A stretch of 64,000 bases of DNA, taken from positions 143,728-207,727 of the forward strand of contig MU621090.1 in assembly GCA_025399215.1 (NCBI GenBank), in the 5' to 3' direction. The position numbers and the translations under genes are program-made. Of the stretch, positions 62,936 through 64,000 are shown piece after piece (the stretch's first letter is position 1; each line of letters begins with the position of its first letter). The notes below the pieces were generated by a model that saw only the letters and a program-made list of their open reading frames with translations, was not told where the DNA came from and made no database searches. Source of the DNA: Globomyces pollinis-pini (Eukaryota > Chytridiomycota > Chytridiomycetes > Rhizophydiales > Globomycetaceae).

Positions 62936-63106
62936 CTGTATTACAATCTACTTTATGTTTTTCTCACGAATATATATGTCGGACATTTTTATCCTTATCG
63001 TTGACATGATAATGGCTTTTTCTTTCAATGACGATATGGCATTTTAAAAACTAAAATAATAATAGTAATGGTTTGTAGTTAAAAAGATAACGTGGTAAGT
63101 GGTTTA

Positions 63107-64000
63107 TTAAAGTTTGGATGCCCCCTTCAAAGTCTTTTCCATGACTCCCTGCATATGCGCTTCTGCCAATCCATACACCAACAAGTAGTTGTTATCCCAA
63201 GCATCCTTCTTACCAAGACCGGCTTTCATATCTTTTCCGATGGACGCTTTTAGTTTGTTCAATGCATCCTTCTCCAAAGCGGTTGAAGGTCCCTTACTAA
63301 AGATATCTCTGGCCATCTTTTGCATCAAGATACGAGAATCCCCTTCAGCAAATTTACAACAGTTTAAGAAATCCAGTTGTTCAAACCCAGTACCCGCCAT
63401 CAAAGCATAAGACCCAACTTCTTGCTTAAGTGAATGACATAGTTCAATGGCACCTTCAATACACTTAACTTTACCGACAGCAATAGCTTGTTGTAATGCT
63501 AAATCAGGGAGTTGACGCTTTCTTAAATATTCTGAAAGTTGAAGTTCTACTGTTTTGATGAAAGTCGATAAAATAGCCAACTCCTTGTCAGCCCTTTCAA
63601 ATATGGCTTTGATTTGAGGAACTTGAATTAAGGTAGTATCACCACCTGGAGCCCAGCATTTCTTGCCAGAAGCAAATTGTCGTGTTGTTGCAAACAAACC
63701 GTTGGCAAATGCCAAACCAGCCTGAGCAACGGCAATTCGCCCAGTGAATAAACGCTGACCAATCATATCCATAGTTCTCATATTGCCTTGTGGGAATGAT
63801 ACTTTTCCATTTGCGTCCACCGTGACAAATCTAGCCAACAATGTTTCACGAGGAACCTTGAAATTTTTAAAAGTTAATAATGCATTGTCCAAATCATTTC
63901 CAACAGTTTTCTTGCCCATATCTTTAGCCTCGACTCCTGCCTTCAAATTTCCATTGGCATCACGAAGACTGACCAGGAAAGCTTGTGGCCCAATGTTTTG
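63107..64000 (-). CDS. Peroxisomal acyl-CoA oxidase/dehydrogenase-like protein (N-terminus outside window)
   Basis: C-terminal part of a flavin-dependent acyl-CoA oxidase or dehydrogenase of fatty-acid beta-oxidation. The visible piece holds MGKKTVGNDLDNALLTFKNF and VPRETLLARF, then GQRLFTGRIAVAQAGLAFAN, GDTTLIQVPQIKAIF and KFAEGDSRILMQKMARDIF, all in the right order for the family. The protein ends GASKL, a canonical PTS1 signal for peroxisomal import. The frame is open to the window edge at 64000 with no intron seen. Oxidase rather than dehydrogenase is favoured by the peroxisomal signal, but the residues that would decide lie upstream, outside the window. Confidence 0.85.
   Translation of the reverse strand, partial: QNIGPQAFLVSLRDANGNLKAGVEAKDMGKKTVGNDLDNALLTFKNFKVPRETLLARFVTVDANGKVSFPQGNMRTMDMIGQRLFTGRIAVAQAGLAFANGLFATTRQFASGKKCWAPGGDTTLIQVPQIKAIFERADKELAILSTFIKTVELQLSEYLRKRQLPDLALQQAIAVGKVKCIEGAIELCHSLKQEVGSYALMAGTGFEQLDFLNCCKFAEGDSRILMQKMARDIFSKGPSTALEKDALNKLKASIGKDMKAGLGKKDAWDNNYLLVYGLAEAHMQGVMEKTLKGASKL

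Overview
The window reads as nuclear DNA of a zoosporic (flagellated) fungus or a very close relative. It is AT-rich and gene-dense: 31 protein genes in 64 kb on both strands, no transposon remnants and no RNA genes that I could see. Fungal identity rests on a division-1 chitin synthase, a Cho1-type phosphatidylserine synthase, a Gde1-type SPX/ankyrin/GDPD protein, a mitochondrial large NAD-glutamate dehydrogenase and an Nma111 protease. A full-length IFT122, the intraflagellar transport A subunit, indicates a flagellum, so a chytrid-grade lineage is likelier than Dikarya. I cannot place it more finely. Genes are cut by extremely short GT-AG introns, mostly 22-39 nt; what look like stop codons inside genes fall in these introns.

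Layout. 1-16 kb: a DNA ligase IV-like gene (5' end outside the window), an ARM-like/BTB protein, then a minus-strand block of IFT122, a synaptobrevin, a secreted M64 metallopeptidase and Nma111. 15.8-23.6 kb, plus strand: pterin carbinolamine dehydratase, Gde1 and Gdh2. 23.9-30.8 kb: a complete Dicer (helicase, PAZ-like region, two RNase III domains) flanked on both sides by two related Thr/Pro-rich, probably GPI-anchored surface proteins that share a C-terminal module. 30.9-41.6 kb: enolase-phosphatase with a long basic/acidic N-terminal extension, chitin synthase, phosphatidylserine synthase, an orphan 7-TM protein, a JmjC (JHDM1-type) histone demethylase and a helical mitochondrial protein. 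41.7-49.7 kb: an exportin-6-like transporter, a Slo/BK-type potassium channel without a recognisable calcium bowl, and a tandem pair of rhodanese genes. 49.7-64 kb: a small hypothetical gene, listerin, a multi-pass membrane protein, a mitochondrial DEAD-box helicase, an ING-type PHD protein, a small lysine-rich protein, a DUF4097-like repeat protein, a Myb/SANT-like protein and the C-terminal part of a peroxisomal acyl-CoA oxidase/dehydrogenase ending in SKL.

Themes. Most genes are housekeeping and unrelated in function, so the order is not an operon-like system. The unusual signals are structural: ultrashort introns; microexons, including one apparent 1-nt exon needed to rebuild the zinc motif of the M64 peptidase and an 8-nt exon in the JmjC gene; and very short gaps between divergent genes (39 and 41 nt). 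The lineage-specific content is the paired mucin-like surface proteins, the 7-TM orphan, the DUF4097-like repeat protein and the Slo-type channel.
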